From Donghicola sp041224595 (GTDB lineage Bacteria > Pseudomonadota > Alphaproteobacteria > Rhodobacterales > Rhodobacteraceae): a stretch of 58,546 nt of DNA. Below the pieces are notes generated by a model that made no database searches, was not told the DNA's origin, and saw only the letters and a program-made list of their open reading frames with translations. Position 1 is the first letter of the stretch, and each line of letters starts with the position of its first letter. The stretch spans positions 1 through 58,546 of the forward strand of contig NZ_JBGFGN010000158.1 of the NCBI RefSeq assembly GCF_041224595.1. Reading direction: 5' to 3'. The position numbers and the translations under genes are program-made. Positions 50,962-58,463 of this stretch are shown here, piece by piece.

Positions 50962-51234
50962 CTATCCGAACAGCCCCTTGGGTCTGTAATATGGGTTGGG
51001 GATGGTTTCGATCCAGCCGCCTTGTTCTTTGATGCTCTCGAGCGCAGCCGAGAACGGATAAGCGCCCTCGGACTGGCTCCACCAATAGGCACCGCGCTTG
51101 AAGACGATGATCTTGCGGCGGCGGTCTTTGAGTTCGCGCCGGTCCGCGAAGCGGCAAACTGTCCGGGGGACAGTTTGAGGCAAGAACGGGCGGAGCCCGG
51201 CCACCCGCAGCGTCTTGGGTTCCTTGCGTGACAT
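50962..51234 (-). CDS. small hypothetical plasmid protein
   Basis: The 90-aa protein is basic in its first half (MSRKEPKTLRVAGLRPF, RRELKDRRRKIIVFKRGAYWW) and carries a YPFSAALESIKEQGGW segment then NPYYRPKGLFG. No family is recognised. It lies between DUF3768 and ArdC in the same orientation with a good purine-rich ribosome site. Confidence 0.6.
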   Translation of the reverse strand: MSRKEPKTLRVAGLRPFLPQTVPRTVCRFADRRELKDRRRKIIVFKRGAYWWSQSEGAYPFSAALESIKEQGGWIETIPNPYYRPKGLFG

Positions 51235-51257
51235 GGGAGTCTCCGTTCTCCGTGTGG

Positions 51258-52196
51258 TCAGGCGGCCTCGGCACTGCGCCCTGCCCTGCCCGTCTCCGAT
51301 CTGGCGATCAGATAGTCGCAGGCGCGCTGCGCGTCCGCGGCGTGCTTGAAGATCGCGCCCTTGTCTGAGCGAAGGACCCGCAACCAGTTGTGGAGGTAGG
51401 CGGCATTCATCTCCAGCGTATGCGCCGTGAAGCCAAGCGTCTGGCCCATAAACACCGAGGTCAGTTCCGCGACGATCTCCTCGCGCGCGTAAGAGGTGTT
51501 GCCGAACTTCGAGAGACCAAAATCACGGTTTAGCCGATGCGGGGCTTTCGTGGCATGGGCCAGCTCATGGGCCCAGACCCCGTAGAAATTGCGCGGCTCG
51601 TGGAACCGCGTGATGGATGGCATGTAGACCTTGTCCACGGGCGGTAGATAGTACGCTTCCGTTCCTGTGAAGACGGTCGTGATGTCGATGGCATCGAAAA
51701 ACGCCTGCATGTGCGGGATAGGCTCAGACGGCGCATGCTCGGGCACGGGCTCCGGGTCGGGGAAGAAGTTGTCGGGCAGGTCCTCGATCTGGCAGGCATT
51801 GAACACGCGGTAGGATTTCTGGAAGCGAAAGACGCGGGCCTCCTCGGAGCGATCATCTCTCTCCCCCTGATCATCCTCGCTGCCTGCGCCTTTCCGGCTT
51901 CGGCCGTAATACACTACGACAGAGGACTTCTCGCCCTTGCGGACCTTTGCGTCCAACGCATTGGCCTGCGGCAACGTCATCCAGAAGGGAGAGCTGTGGC
52001 CCGCCATCACGGTGCGCATCGTCAGCAGGAAGTTGTTGACCCCTTGGTAGGGCTCACCGCCCACGCGCAGGGGGCGTGAGCTTCCGCCTGCCGTCCAGGG
52101 CTTGCGCCACGGCAGGACGCCACGCTCAATGATACGGATGATTTCGTTTGTGATGACCTCGGAGGCATCGAATTTGGGTGTGCGGGATCGGGCCAT
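51258..52196 (-). CDS. ardC: ArdC-family antirestriction protein
   Basis: From ATG 52196 (MARSRTPKFDASEVITN) it encodes 312 aa. The N-terminal ssDNA-binding domain has VLPWRKPWTAGGSSRPLRVGGEPYQGVNNFLL, and the C-terminal zincin-like domain has HELAHATKAPHRLNRD near 208-223, followed by YAREEIVAELTSVFM. ArdC binds single-stranded DNA entering the cell and counters restriction in known cases. Its place on the side of oriT away from the mob genes fits early expression in recipients. Confidence 0.9.
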   Translation of the reverse strand: MARSRTPKFDASEVITNEIIRIIERGVLPWRKPWTAGGSSRPLRVGGEPYQGVNNFLLTMRTVMAGHSSPFWMTLPQANALDAKVRKGEKSSVVVYYGRSRKGAGSEDDQGERDDRSEEARVFRFQKSYRVFNACQIEDLPDNFFPDPEPVPEHAPSEPIPHMQAFFDAIDITTVFTGTEAYYLPPVDKVYMPSITRFHEPRNFYGVWAHELAHATKAPHRLNRDFGLSKFGNTSYAREEIVAELTSVFMGQTLGFTAHTLEMNAAYLHNWLRVLRSDKGAIFKHAADAQRACDYLIARSETGRAGRSAEAA

Positions 52197-52236
52197 GGCT
52201 GGCCTCCTTTCGAGTATTGGTGAGAGGAAATGGTGA

Positions 52237-52707
52237 TCAGATTGACTGACGGGACCGCGGATCGTTGGCGATCTTGGCACCGAGCTTTTCGACCATGTCG
52301 ATGTAGGTGGTCAGCGAGACGCACTTGCCAGCACCCGAATGCTCAGGGTTGAGCAATCCGTCCCGCGTCACCCGCGGCAGGTTGGCGAAGGCGATGACGT
52401 CACTGATGGGTCGGATATCGATGAACGGGGTTCCCCGTGCGACCGCGAGGGCGGCCAAGGGAAAGCGCTCGATCGGCGCGAAACTCGAGACGGTGGTCCA
52501 CCCGAGATGGAGGAATGTCCCACTGTCTCCGCAGGTCACATGCGCATTTGGCAATGACGCAGCCTGCCTGAGATAGCCGAGATCGCGGAGAACGGCTGTC
52601 CGCTCGAGCTGCCGTGCCAGCTCCGTCTCGCCGGTTCGGCGCAGCGCTCTATGCCGCCACCAAGAGGCAGCGGTCGCGCGCAGCATGCGCAAGACACCTG
52701 TTTGCAT
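52237..52707 (-). CDS. conserved hypothetical protein, plasmid accessory
   Basis: From ATG 52707 (MQTGVLRMLRATAASWW; another ATG at 52722) it encodes 156 aa. Basic helical N-terminus, then HVTCGDSGTFLHLGWTTVSSF and VARGTPFIDIRPISDVIAFANLPR. The family is not recognised. It ends 40 bp before ArdC and may share its transcript. Confidence 0.6.
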   Translation of the reverse strand: MQTGVLRMLRATAASWWRHRALRRTGETELARQLERTAVLRDLGYLRQAASLPNAHVTCGDSGTFLHLGWTTVSSFAPIERFPLAALAVARGTPFIDIRPISDVIAFANLPRVTRDGLLNPEHSGAGKCVSLTTYIDMVEKLGAKIANDPRSRQSI

Positions 52708-52801
52708 GGGAATGCCCTTCATCCGGAACGGCAGACCGGAACCCGGCCCGGACCCGTCCGAGGCACCCCAAAGGCCCTCATCCGTCAGTCACAGAAACCC
52801 G

Positions 52802-52824
52802 AAGTCCACTTTCTCTTTTTCCGG
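52802..52824. repeat. dispersed AAGTCCACTTT-type element
   Basis: A diverged copy (AAGTCCACTTTCTCTTTTTCCGG) of the element found upstream of other leftward array genes, about 95 bp before the hypothetical gene start. Here no leftward gene lies upstream, so it is not needed as a terminator. Confidence 0.4.
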
Positions 52825-52912
52825 CCACTTTGGGCACACAACAAAACCGAAAAGCCCGGCACATCTGCCGAAGCCATTGATTTTATGCAGCAATTCTAGA
52901 TCGACAACCAAG

Positions 52913-53002
52913 ATCGGCAACGCATATCGGCAAAAACTTGCTTGATAGTACGAAATGTGGTTATTTTTCAATTGCTTTGCAAACATAGAAGATCGGCAAA
53001 AA
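52913..53002. promoter_or_regulatory. three ATCGGCAA repeats in front of the Fic gene
   Basis: ATCGGCAA at 52913-52920 and ATCGGCAAAAA at 52926-52936 and 52992-53002. The last copy runs directly into the Fic ATG. A related GATCGACAA lies at 52899-52907. A repressor bound here would block both promoter and ribosome access. The protein that binds is unknown; the Fic protein's own winged-helix tail is a candidate. Confidence 0.45.
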
Positions 53003-54204
53003 TGCTGGAAACACCCGCCAGAATCGAACCCTGCTTCTTCGAGGAGCATATTCCTACAGAATTGGCAGACCTTTCGGTCGACATCCAGAGGGAAGCCACC
53101 GGGCTGGGACAAGGGCTGCATCCCGACAGCGCAGCCGAGCTTGCCGATCTCGTCCGCGTGATGAACTGCTACTACTCCAACCTGATCGAAGGACACAACA
53201 CACGCCCCCGCGACATCGAAAGGGCGCTGGCTGGTGCCGAGCTTGAGGAAGAAACCCGTCCCCTTGCCCTTGAGGCCCGGGCGCACGTCATCGTTCAACG
53301 GGCCATCGACGAGATGCATCGCAAGGGCACCCTGCCCCGCCCCACATCTGTCGAATTCCTGACCTGGGTCCATAAGAGCTTCTACGACGAGATGCCTGAC
53401 GAGTTTCGGGTCATCGAACATCCCGACGGCACACAAGAGCCCATCGTTCCGGGACGCATGCGCCAAGATGACGATCGGGAAGTTGCGGTCGGGCGCCACC
53501 TACCTCCTTCATCGTCGCGTGTTGCGGCGTTCATGGATCATTTTGACAAACGGTTTCAAATTGCGGCGCGGTCTTCGAGCGGACGGATCATCGCGATCGC
53601 GTCTGCACATCACCGGCTGAACTACATCCACCCGTTCCCGGATGGCAACGGACGTGTCAGCAGATTGATGTCTCATGCCATGGCCCTCACAGCAGGGATA
53701 GGTGGCCAGGGGCTCTGGTCCGTTTCGCGTGGGCTGGCCCGCGGGCTGATCGATCGGGGCGAGTACAAACGGATGATGGATCTGGCCGACAGCCCACGCC
53801 GCGGAGACCGAGACGGGCGCGGCAACCTGTCAGAGGCGGCACTGAAGGCGTTCAGCGAATGGTTCCTAAAAGTGACGCTCGACCAGATCACGTTCTCTGC
53901 GAAGCTGTTCGATCTCGGCGGATTGGACCAGCGGTATCGACGTCTTGTTGCAGATACCATCGATGACAAGCGAGCGCCGGAACTAATCTCGGCGGTTCTT
54001 CGGCATGGCGCACTGGAACGAGGCGACGCGCAGATTGTCCTCAAGACGTCCGAGCGTACTGCTCGCAACACGCTGAGTAAACTGACCGCCGCCGGATACC
54101 TGACTTCCGTCTCGCCGAAGACACCCGTTCGTTTGGCGTTTCCGTTGGATTATCGAGAGCGGCTCTTTCCAAACCTCTTTGGAGATGGTGACCTCCCACA
54201 ATAA
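53002..54204 (+). CDS. Fic-family AMP-transferase, class II, with winged-helix tail
   Basis: From ATG 53002 (MLETPARIEPCFF) it encodes 400 aa. The N-terminal inhibitory helix contains SNLIEG (Ser59 to Gly64), matching (S/T)xxxE(G/N). The catalytic motif HPFPDGNGR starts at His210. The C-terminal part (about 310-395) looks like a winged helix-turn-helix (KTSERTARNTLSKLTAAGYL). Such stand-alone Fic proteins modify target proteins with AMP and are often autoregulated. It is the only rightward gene in this part and lies between the array and repABC. Confidence 0.88.
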   Translation: MLETPARIEPCFFEEHIPTELADLSVDIQREATGLGQGLHPDSAAELADLVRVMNCYYSNLIEGHNTRPRDIERALAGAELEEETRPLALEARAHVIVQRAIDEMHRKGTLPRPTSVEFLTWVHKSFYDEMPDEFRVIEHPDGTQEPIVPGRMRQDDDREVAVGRHLPPSSSRVAAFMDHFDKRFQIAARSSSGRIIAIASAHHRLNYIHPFPDGNGRVSRLMSHAMALTAGIGGQGLWSVSRGLARGLIDRGEYKRMMDLADSPRRGDRDGRGNLSEAALKAFSEWFLKVTLDQITFSAKLFDLGGLDQRYRRLVADTIDDKRAPELISAVLRHGALERGDAQIVLKTSERTARNTLSKLTAAGYLTSVSPKTPVRLAFPLDYRERLFPNLFGDGDLPQ

Positions 54205-54416
54205 CTTTAGGGATTTTGGGTGTAATTCCTGGCCGCCGATTTCTACCATGGGCTGCGAGATTTTCATCAAGGCTTGCTCGTGTGTCACTTGTCCACCGCG
54301 GTGGACATCTGCTGGTCTGAGATAAACTGAAGAACCACCACGCGCCGCTAGGTGCGTTTGGACAGTTTTGGTTGCCACAAGCTCCGCTTCTCGTTCGAAG
54401 TCCACCGCGGTGGACA
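54205..54416. other. Fic-repC intergenic region with two identical palindromes (candidate parS)
   Basis: The perfect 16-bp palindrome GTCCACCGCGGTGGAC occurs at 54291-54306 and 54400-54415, about 109 bp apart, the second ending one base before the repC stop. RepABC plasmids place short palindromic parS sites around the operon. No other copy was noticed in the window. No gene is supported here. Confidence 0.6.
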
Positions 54417-55472
54417 TTAGACAGTTTGCTCATTGGTTTCGGACAGTCGCTTGATCAAAGCTAATGGATTAAATTGGTTTTGCCTTTGACCCAGGGTGAT
54501 ACTGTGAAAATACGCCCCAAAATCCCTGATGCGTTTTCCAAGCTGTAGCATGATGAAGATCGCGCATGACGCTTTCTGAGCTCCTACAGCATTCTTGGCT
54601 TTCTCAAAAGTTTCTGGGTGAATGCCCATCATGGGTGCAAGTGTTCGAGCATGTTTTTCAATGTCAAACCAGTTTCTAAGTCTCTCTGTGGAGAACGATG
54701 TCGCCTGATCGCAGACTGAGGTCAGCAAGTCTGGTTTCAGGACCTCATCGCCCATGTTGCTATCTAAATCTTTTTTTTCTTCTTCAGACTTAGATTGATG
54801 CCGGACAGTTTGTCCGTCATTGGCGGGCAATTCCATAGTTTCAGGCGGGTCATCCGGGGTAGACAAACTCTGGCATTCTGCATCTGTATTGGCGAGCAGA
54901 GCGTGGTATTCGGGGAGGCTCAGCTTCCTGCGTAGAGCTTTCCGTGCGTGGTTGATGAATGTGTTGCTAGGATCGTGCTCTTCCAAATGGGCGAGCTTTG
55001 TAAGGATCTGTTTGCGGACAAATATCCGATCTCGCCGGTTATTCTCCATCTCTTGCGCGATGGCTATAAGCTCGCTCGCACGTTGGAGCAGGGGGGTGAG
55101 AGACAATCCATAACTGATGCACTCCCCGCCGGATGAGCGAACGCGGTAGCGCTTTCGGTTCGAGCTGTCATTGCGCTTGATGAATCCGAGTTCAACGAAG
55201 CGGTTGATGTGCCTCCGGAGTGTCCGTTCGTCGATTCCGCCAACGCGCTGGCAAAGTGAAATGTTAGACGCAAAAACCGTTTCGCCATGGCCAGGTTTCA
55301 GAAAACTGAGCATTGCTTGAAGTGTCTGTATGTGGCCAGGACGTAGACCAAACACGCTGCGTGCATCTCTCAGGGCTCTGAAGATGGTCCAGACGTCGGT
55401 TTCAGATGGGGGAAATGAGCCGCGGGTTGCATCAGCACCTGCGGCTTCGATCGAGAGTTTTGTAAATGCCAT
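54417..55472 (-). CDS. repC: replication initiator RepC
   Basis: From ATG 55472 (MAFTKLSIEAAGADATRG) it encodes 351 aa. The N-terminal RepC domain is clear: LRPGHIQTLQAMLSFLKPG, SNISLCQRVGGIDERTLRRHINRFVELGFIKRND and the following RYRVR wing. A variable linker (about 195-250) leads to the C-terminal domain. RepC initiates replication at an origin normally inside its own gene. It is separated from repB by a 240-bp leader carrying the antisense RNA. An in-frame ATG at 55544 would start inside that leader. Confidence 0.93.
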   Translation of the reverse strand: MAFTKLSIEAAGADATRGSFPPSETDVWTIFRALRDARSVFGLRPGHIQTLQAMLSFLKPGHGETVFASNISLCQRVGGIDERTLRRHINRFVELGFIKRNDSSNRKRYRVRSSGGECISYGLSLTPLLQRASELIAIAQEMENNRRDRIFVRKQILTKLAHLEEHDPSNTFINHARKALRRKLSLPEYHALLANTDAECQSLSTPDDPPETMELPANDGQTVRHQSKSEEEKKDLDSNMGDEVLKPDLLTSVCDQATSFSTERLRNWFDIEKHARTLAPMMGIHPETFEKAKNAVGAQKASCAIFIMLQLGKRIRDFGAYFHSITLGQRQNQFNPLALIKRLSETNEQTV

Positions 55473-55573
55473 GGCTTGTTCACGACGACCGTTCGGCCCA
55501 CAACTTCCCCGTCTCTTTCCTCGAATTTTCGCGGAAAAAGGCAAAAAATATCAGTCCACCGAATCGGTGACTC

Positions 55574-55602
55574 TTGACCGGTATGCTGGAGGTTGCTACA
55601 TC
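55574..55602 (+). promoter_or_regulatory. promoter of the repABC antisense RNA
   Basis: TTGACC (55574-55579) and TACATC (55597-55602) with 17-bp spacing, reading opposite to repB-repC inside their intergenic region, the normal position for the incompatibility RNA promoter. Confidence 0.6.
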
Positions 55603-55608
55603 AAAGAT

Positions 55609-55659
55609 GCTAATCAGATGATGAGGGCTCTCCAGGGGAAACTTTGGGGGGCTCTTTTC
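55609..55659 (+). ncRNA. counter-transcribed RNA (incA-type) of repABC
   Basis: About 50 nt, starting a few bases after the -10 and ending in a hairpin GCTCTCCA (55627-55634) / TGGGGGGC (55645-55652) followed by TCTTTTC. The stem uses two G-U pairs that would be C-A mismatches in the repC leader strand, so only this strand folds it well. Such RNAs control RepC synthesis in RepABC plasmids. Ends are estimated. Confidence 0.6.
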
Positions 55660-55710
55660 TTTCGGGTCTTCGCTTTTCTCCTCTGCTCGTGTTGCTCTGT
55701 GTGGCCTGGG

Positions 55711-56679
55711 TTAGGACCCAGAGCCTCTCTCATTCCGCCACTGTACGAAGAGTTGCAAAAGCGTAGCTTCCGCGTGCTCTTCGAGCCATTGGCCGAATTC
55801 TGGATTGTCCTTCTTGGTGACCTTGAGAGCGATCGCCTTCTCATCGATTGTCAGCGTGCCCAATGAACTGCCGTTCTCATCATTGATGACCGAAGTCAGC
55901 CCACGATTGGGCGGCTTCTTGTCGCTACGTGCTTTGCTCGAGCAAGCCGAATAGACGGCTTGGAACTTTTCGGAACTAGGAGTGTCGTCGGGCAGGGCGG
56001 CGAGCGCCTCTTTGGCGATGTCCACCAAATCTACCTTGACCGATAAGGCAGCTAGATCACCCCACTGCCGCCGTCCGATCCCATGTGCTGGCCCGATGAG
56101 TTGAACAAGACCGTCTGGCAGTTGTTCTATGACGACCCTGTGGTTGGATACGCCTTGCCGAGTCAGACCCAGAGCATCTTGAATGACACCGGGTTTGTAC
56201 CCGAATTCTTGCATCTCTTTGATAAAAATAGACTTTTCTATAAAAGACGGATCAAGCCTGAGGTTGTTCTCCTGGCCTTGAGCGATCAGAGATGCGTCAT
56301 CGTCCAAGGTTCGAACAATTGCCTTGACCGTTCCACCGACCTTACGGACCGCCGCAAGCCTGCGGCGGCCGTAGATGATGCGGTATCTGTCCGGTTGGGC
56401 TGATGGACGGACCATGATGGGCACTTGTTGGCCATGCTTGCGAATGCTCTCGGCCAACTCATCGATACTGGAATCTTCCAGCACCAACCGATCGCGCAGC
56501 CCATCCATGTCAATCTGATCGGGTTCGATATCGCGAATCGAGTTTGCTGTGATCTCGCGCAAAGAGTCGCGCAATCCTCCAACAGATCCCGGCAGCTTTG
56601 CCGCTTTTGGCGGGGTAGGGGAGGGGGCTCCGCTCTCCGTCTCATTCCTTGGAGGCTGGTTGAAGATGTTTCGGGCCAT
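55711..56679 (-). CDS. repB: partition protein RepB (ParB family)
   Basis: From ATG 56679 (MARNIFNQPP), overlapping the repA stop, it encodes 322 aa; an ATG 15 bases upstream is possible. ParB domain: YRIIYGRRRLAAVRKVG, ENNLRLDPSFIEKSIFIKEMQEFG and a helix-turn-helix (VIQDALGLTRQGVSNHRVVIE). The C-terminal RepB-specific domain follows. It binds parS and cooperates with RepA in partition. A small hairpin CTGGGT-tagg-ACCCAG (55706-55721) spans its stop codon. Confidence 0.93.
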   Translation of the reverse strand: MARNIFNQPPRNETESGAPSPTPPKAAKLPGSVGGLRDSLREITANSIRDIEPDQIDMDGLRDRLVLEDSSIDELAESIRKHGQQVPIMVRPSAQPDRYRIIYGRRRLAAVRKVGGTVKAIVRTLDDDASLIAQGQENNLRLDPSFIEKSIFIKEMQEFGYKPGVIQDALGLTRQGVSNHRVVIEQLPDGLVQLIGPAHGIGRRQWGDLAALSVKVDLVDIAKEALAALPDDTPSSEKFQAVYSACSSKARSDKKPPNRGLTSVINDENGSSLGTLTIDEKAIALKVTKKDNPEFGQWLEEHAEATLLQLFVQWRNERGSGS

Positions 56680-57878
56680 CAGCGACGCCCCCATGCCATT
56701 TGGATCGTCTGCTCTAGCTCATCGCCAACGCCATTCACGCTGGTCAGGGCGCGATCAATTGTCTTTCTGATGAATTGGCTTGGATCGACTTCGTAGACGG
56801 TCTGCTGGGTCATCCCCGCGTCGGAGATCGCCGTAGACTTCAGCATCGGCTCTGTCATGACCTGACCTGCCAGAATTGATCTCAGGTAGCCTGCCATTTG
56901 GGTCTGCGGACCGTCCGACGGTTCATATCTGGTAATCAGGAACTTGACAAAATCCCATGTGACACGCCGACCGATGGCTTCCTCCACCGCCTTGACCGTT
57001 TCTGAAGCAAGCTTCAGGAATTGGCTCATGGATGCGATGTCAAGCATGCCAGGTACCACGGTAACCAAAAGCCCCGTCGAGGCTGCCAGCGCAGTCAGGG
57101 TTAGAAACCCAAGCTGAGGCGGGCAGTCGATCAGGACGATGTCGTAGTTTGCCTCAACCTCTTCAAGCGCCAAGGCGAGGCGCTCTGCAAAGATGGGTTG
57201 TACGCGACGGGCGAGAGCGTTTGCGGTTTCGGTTTCGTACTCCGAGAGCATTAAACCGGCGGGCACCATGTCGAGCTTATGGAAGTAGGTTTTTTGGATG
57301 ACGTTCGAGAGAGGAACTTGGTCCTCATATCTCAAAGCATCATAGATTGTGCCGCCATCGGCGAACTCAAGCTCGGGCCGAAAGCCGAAAAACGTGGTCA
57401 AACTTGCTTGCGGATCGAGGTCTAGGACCAGCACGCGGTAACCGCGCAAGGCATACCTTTGCGCAAGATGAATCGTTGCAGTAGTCTTTGATGAACCGCC
57501 TTTGAAGTTGACGACGGATATCACCTGGAGACGATCGCCATCACGTCGACCTGGGCGGTAGCTTTCTGCGTTCTTTCCAGTGCGTCCAAGAACATCGCGC
57601 AACTCATCAATCTCTTGGGCTGTGTAGAACCGGTGTCCGCGGTTGTCTGTATGCACTTCCGGGAAGCTGCCTTCCTTGTGCCGGTTGCGCAGGTTAGATG
57701 TGCTTACGCGCAGGAGGCCGGCGACTTCGGTGGAACTGAAGCGGCGTAGGGACTTTCGTTCTTCGGGTTCGAAAGCGATCTTCATCTGGCGATCCAAAGA
57801 CTCAGCCAGATTGTCGGCAAATGCTCCGATATCGGAAGAGCCTATGCCTTGCGTGTATCCAATGTTACGATCATCCAT
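56679..57878 (-). CDS. repA: partition ATPase RepA (ParA family)
   Basis: The 399-aa protein has an N-terminal helix-turn-helix region (RRFSSTEVAGLLRVSTSNLRNRH) for autoregulation, then the ParA deviant Walker A NFKGGSSKTT (124-133), LVLDLDPQASLT and the Walker B IVLIDCPPQLGF. RepA represses repABC and drives plasmid segregation with RepB. The stop overlaps the repB start. An inverted repeat 41-87 bp upstream of the start is the likely operator. Confidence 0.94.
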   Translation of the reverse strand: MDDRNIGYTQGIGSSDIGAFADNLAESLDRQMKIAFEPEERKSLRRFSSTEVAGLLRVSTSNLRNRHKEGSFPEVHTDNRGHRFYTAQEIDELRDVLGRTGKNAESYRPGRRDGDRLQVISVVNFKGGSSKTTATIHLAQRYALRGYRVLVLDLDPQASLTTFFGFRPELEFADGGTIYDALRYEDQVPLSNVIQKTYFHKLDMVPAGLMLSEYETETANALARRVQPIFAERLALALEEVEANYDIVLIDCPPQLGFLTLTALAASTGLLVTVVPGMLDIASMSQFLKLASETVKAVEEAIGRRVTWDFVKFLITRYEPSDGPQTQMAGYLRSILAGQVMTEPMLKSTAISDAGMTQQTVYEVDPSQFIRKTIDRALTSVNGVGDELEQTIQMAWGRR

Positions 57879-57918
57879 GTCCTGCCGCCCACTCTCGGCC
57901 TCTGTTGAGGCTCTTAGT

Positions 57919-57965
57919 CATTCTGACGGTGTACAGCGTGTCTGACGCGTTTTGCCGTCAGAATG
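57919..57965. promoter_or_regulatory. inverted repeat upstream of repA, likely RepA operator
   Basis: CATTCTGACGG (57919-57929) and CCGTCAGAATG (57955-57965) form a perfect 11-bp inverted repeat with a 25-bp gap containing another TCTGAC. It lies in the repABC promoter region. Confidence 0.6.
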
Positions 57966-58019
57966 GGAATGCCACGATCCAGTGAGCCCGGCAAGAAGAA
58001 TCTAAATGTAGTGTGAAAG

Positions 58020-58045
58020 TTATCCACAACACCTATAGGTGTTGT
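58020..58045. promoter_or_regulatory. DnaA box overlapping a 20-bp palindrome
   Basis: TTATCCACA (58020-58028) is a consensus DnaA box; it overlaps the perfect palindrome ACAACACCTATAGGTGTTGT (58026-58045). AT-rich sequence follows (58070-58100). This could be part of the replication or partition control region; RepABC origins are normally inside repC, so it need not be the origin. Confidence 0.5.
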
Positions 58046-58219
58046 CGTGTAAAAGACTCAGCAAGTCATTGATATAGATATATTAAATGCAGATCTAACC
58101 GAATCGAGCCGCTACTCTGTTGAGTTGGCACATTAGCAGCTAACCCCAAGCAACTAATGGCACTTTCTGCCTCCTGCGGAGTTTTCTCCCGGTGAAATTT
58201 TTTGGATTCGGGTCAGAAG

Positions 58220-58463
58220 CTACATCTGATCTTGGCTCGATTCGTACGGCATGAGGCCAAGTCGTTCCGCCCGCTCCAACAGCATTTTCACCGAGGACGG
58301 CTGCCATCTTGTTCGGCCACGAGGCGTGCGTTCGCGCATAGATTCCAGCCGTTCACAGATCGCTTGAAGCGTGATGTCGGGATCTGCGCCCTTGATGCCA
58401 GCAATAAGGGGTCGAGTGCGGCTGAGTGCGGAATCCCCCTTTAAGGCTCTGATTGATACAAAT
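58220..58463 (-). pseudogene. recombinase-like C-terminal fragment without a start
   Basis: An open frame encodes RTRPLIAGIKGADPDITLQ..., then ERTPRGRTRWQPSSVKMLL, similar in style to the RG-rich winged-helix segment of serine-recombinase tails. It begins after the stop of the adjoining resolvase in another frame and has no usable start codon there, so it is probably a remnant or a frameshifted extension. It ends at 58220. Identification is tentative. Confidence 0.35.

Noticed and set aside
52913..53002. CRISPR array or replication iterons
   Set aside because: Only three short copies with unequal spacing and no spacer-repeat regularity; no cas or Rep gene reads from it.
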